64,000 nt of DNA from Legionella sp. Lineage in GTDB: Bacteria; Pseudomonadota; Gammaproteobacteria; Legionellales; Legionellaceae. The notes beneath the pieces are model-generated. The model did no database searches. It was given only the letters and a program-made list of their open reading frames with translations, and was not told where the DNA came from. The stretch's first letter is position 1, and every line of letters begins with the position of its first letter. The translations under genes and the position numbers were made by a program. The stretch covers positions 26,325-90,324 of the forward strand of contig PKDH01000051.1 of the NCBI GenBank assembly GCA_002863045.1. Direction: 5' to 3'. Of the stretch, positions 62,277-64,000 are shown piece by piece.

Positions 62277-62942
62277 ATGAAAAAAACTCTGATACACAGC
62301 ACGCTACTTTCACTTATCATGATGCAAGCCTATGCCGATGTTATCCCCACGCCCACGCAAGCTACCTCACCCACGCCTACATCTACTACCCCTGCCCCAA
62401 CCACGCCCACCCCTACACCAACCACCCCTACACCAACTACCCCTACTGACCCAACACCCACCCCAAGCCCTGTGCCAGTCAATGCAACAGCTGCTACCCA
62501 AACGTCCAATACCGTCATTGGGTGTGCTTATCACATCGCGCCGAACGCAGCTGTGGATGAAGCCACACTAAAAGCTTGGACTAAAAACGCCGTTGAGCAA
62601 TCTTTTAATTTTGACCACCAAACCCTAGCCTCACAACTTGGCATGTTAAAGTCATGCTATACGATGCAGGGTTGGCAAAGTTTTAATGAAGCATTGCAAA
62701 AATCAGGCAATATTGAAGCGATTAAAAAGCAACAGCTTGCTACCCACAGCCAAGTCAAAGGTGAGCCTATGATTACTAAAACCAAAGAGCAAGAGTGGAA
62801 AGCCCAAACCATATTAGAAGTGATGTATCAAAACAACCACGATAAACTGACTCAACTGCTTACCGTGGATTTGGTCATTGGCCGCAAAGCTTCAGGAGAT
62901 TTGGGTATCATGCAAATCATTGCTTCACCCAAAACGCCCTAA
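62277..62942 (+). CDS. Secreted protein with Pro/Thr-rich linker
   Basis: Signal peptide MKKTLIHSTLLSLIMMQAYA; PTPTSTTPAPTTPTPTPTTPTPTTPTDPTPTPSP repeat, then a globular domain. Confidence 0.75.
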   Translation: MKKTLIHSTLLSLIMMQAYADVIPTPTQATSPTPTSTTPAPTTPTPTPTTPTPTTPTDPTPTPSPVPVNATAATQTSNTVIGCAYHIAPNAAVDEATLKAWTKNAVEQSFNFDHQTLASQLGMLKSCYTMQGWQSFNEALQKSGNIEAIKKQQLATHSQVKGEPMITKTKEQEWKAQTILEVMYQNNHDKLTQLLTVDLVIGRKASGDLGIMQIIASPKTP

Positions 62943-62947
62943 ATGCT

Positions 62948-64000
62948 TTAAGCCGTAGGCGCGCTTTTAGCCACACGCTCAAAAGAAGTATCAATGGCGT
63001 GCAACTGTTTTTGGCGGTTGGTATCAAAAAAGCATTGTCTAAAGCCTGTAGAGATAAGTTTGACCGCCACCGATAAACCTGCTGTGACCGCCGCTAAAAG
63101 TAGCGGCTTCCATACCTGCTTATGCTTGTGCATGATGTCATCACGGCTATGTAAGCGCAGATTAAATTCATTTTTGAGCGCTTGTACTTGCTTTTCATCG
63201 GGAACCTCTGCGCTTTCAGCTTGATGAAGCGCACTTAAGCATTCACCCAAATCGTACGCCAGTTGCGCAGTTTGTGAATAACCTTTTTGCTGGCCATAGT
63301 CGGCGAGTTCGGTTATTTTCGCTAATACTGAGTAATAGTCTGACTTTTTATCTAACGTAGGAAAACCAGGCATCTGTTTAACATCATTTATTTTATTATC
63401 GTCTATTAGCTTTTCACGTGTAATAAATGTTCCATCTCGTGAAAATTTCATGCAGTCAGCTTGTAAACCGCCTAAAATAGCACGACCAAAATAGCCTGAA
63501 CTCGCATTGATATTTTTACCATTGATTGTATTAAGAGCCTGCTCGATACCTTCTTTAGAAAAGTACTCTGGAAATAGATCTCTTAATTCTTGAGTCAGCG
63601 ACCCAGTTGCTTGCTGCTTTGATTTTTGTTGGCATTCGAGAAGCTTATTCTGCCAATAATGAATACTATTGACGTAATTTTTTTGCTTGTTCAATTGCGT
63701 GGTTAAATTTTGCTTACCTAATTTATCCGGTAGTGAAGCGTCATGGTCACTACTGAGTGCTTTTAATTCCTCTTCTAAAGTCTTCCATGGTATATCAGCA
63801 ATTGACAAGGTCGTGCTTGTATGGAATTTTAGACGCTCCTTTATCGCAGTAAATCGCGCTTTTACCTTTTCATAGAACGCTTGGTTAATATCCATAGCGC
63901 TCTTAGGTAACTTATCTTTAATTTTGTCAAATTCTTGGATTATAGCCTCAACCTCTAGGTCTTTTAGCGCATCTAATGCGTTATCCAACTCAAGGAGCTG
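62948..64000 (-). CDS. Hypothetical protein, 5' end outside window
   Basis: Frame remains open to position 64000 (QLLELDNALDALK...); coiled-coil-like; C-terminal hydrophobic stretch PLLLAAVTAGLSVAVKLIS. Confidence 0.6.
   Translation of the reverse strand, partial: QLLELDNALDALKDLEVEAIIQEFDKIKDKLPKSAMDINQAFYEKVKARFTAIKERLKFHTSTTLSIADIPWKTLEEELKALSSDHDASLPDKLGKQNLTTQLNKQKNYVNSIHYWQNKLLECQQKSKQQATGSLTQELRDLFPEYFSKEGIEQALNTINGKNINASSGYFGRAILGGLQADCMKFSRDGTFITREKLIDDNKINDVKQMPGFPTLDKKSDYYSVLAKITELADYGQQKGYSQTAQLAYDLGECLSALHQAESAEVPDEKQVQALKNEFNLRLHSRDDIMHKHKQVWKPLLLAAVTAGLSVAVKLISTGFRQCFFDTNRQKQLHAIDTSFERVAKSAPTA

Noticed and set aside
62332-62571. Alternative-frame Pro/Leu- and Val/Gly-rich ORFs over the PT linker
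   Set aside because: Shadow frames of a low-complexity repeat; the secreted protein frame is the real one.

Overview
The window (~40% GC by eye) is a gammaproteobacterial chromosome segment. Legionellales-like ancestry is inferred from gene content only. Most of it is housekeeping: a gshA fragment, a thiamine-salvage cluster (tenA-thiD-thiM-thiE), pabC-like, kdsB, radA, xseB-ispA, mscS, cinA-like, obgE-rpmA-rplU, rplY-pth-ychF, a Na+/H+ antiporter, ispB, an OPT transporter and SDRs. Large ORFs of unknown function, several effector-like, are interspersed. The accessory parts are more interesting. (1) A compact minus-strand operon at ~31.9-38.1 kb looks like a RiPP (graspetide-type) locus: an ATP-grasp enzyme, a partner protein, a C39-peptidase ABC exporter, an HlyD adaptor, a secreted beta-repeat protein, a standalone Lon/S16-like domain, and a 59-aa Gly/Lys/Glu-rich precursor-like ORF (36847-37026) that is absent from the supplied ORF track. 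(2) A small island at ~21.5-24.76 kb is bounded by tRNA-Arg(TCG) and a 47-bp copy of its 3' end. It carries AbiEi, a truncated AbiEii, a kinase-like protein and a release-factor-like gene. (3) A 2792-aa ORF with a SecA-type helicase core is flanked by a partial copy of the release-factor gene 3' end. (4) There are degenerate genes: a LysR with an internal deletion and an ankyrin gene with an in-frame TAG. (5) A 266-bp tandem duplication at the 3' end of an oxidoreductase gene contains a long hairpin and 25-bp tandem repeats. All function calls come from reading motifs by eye; no database search was run.
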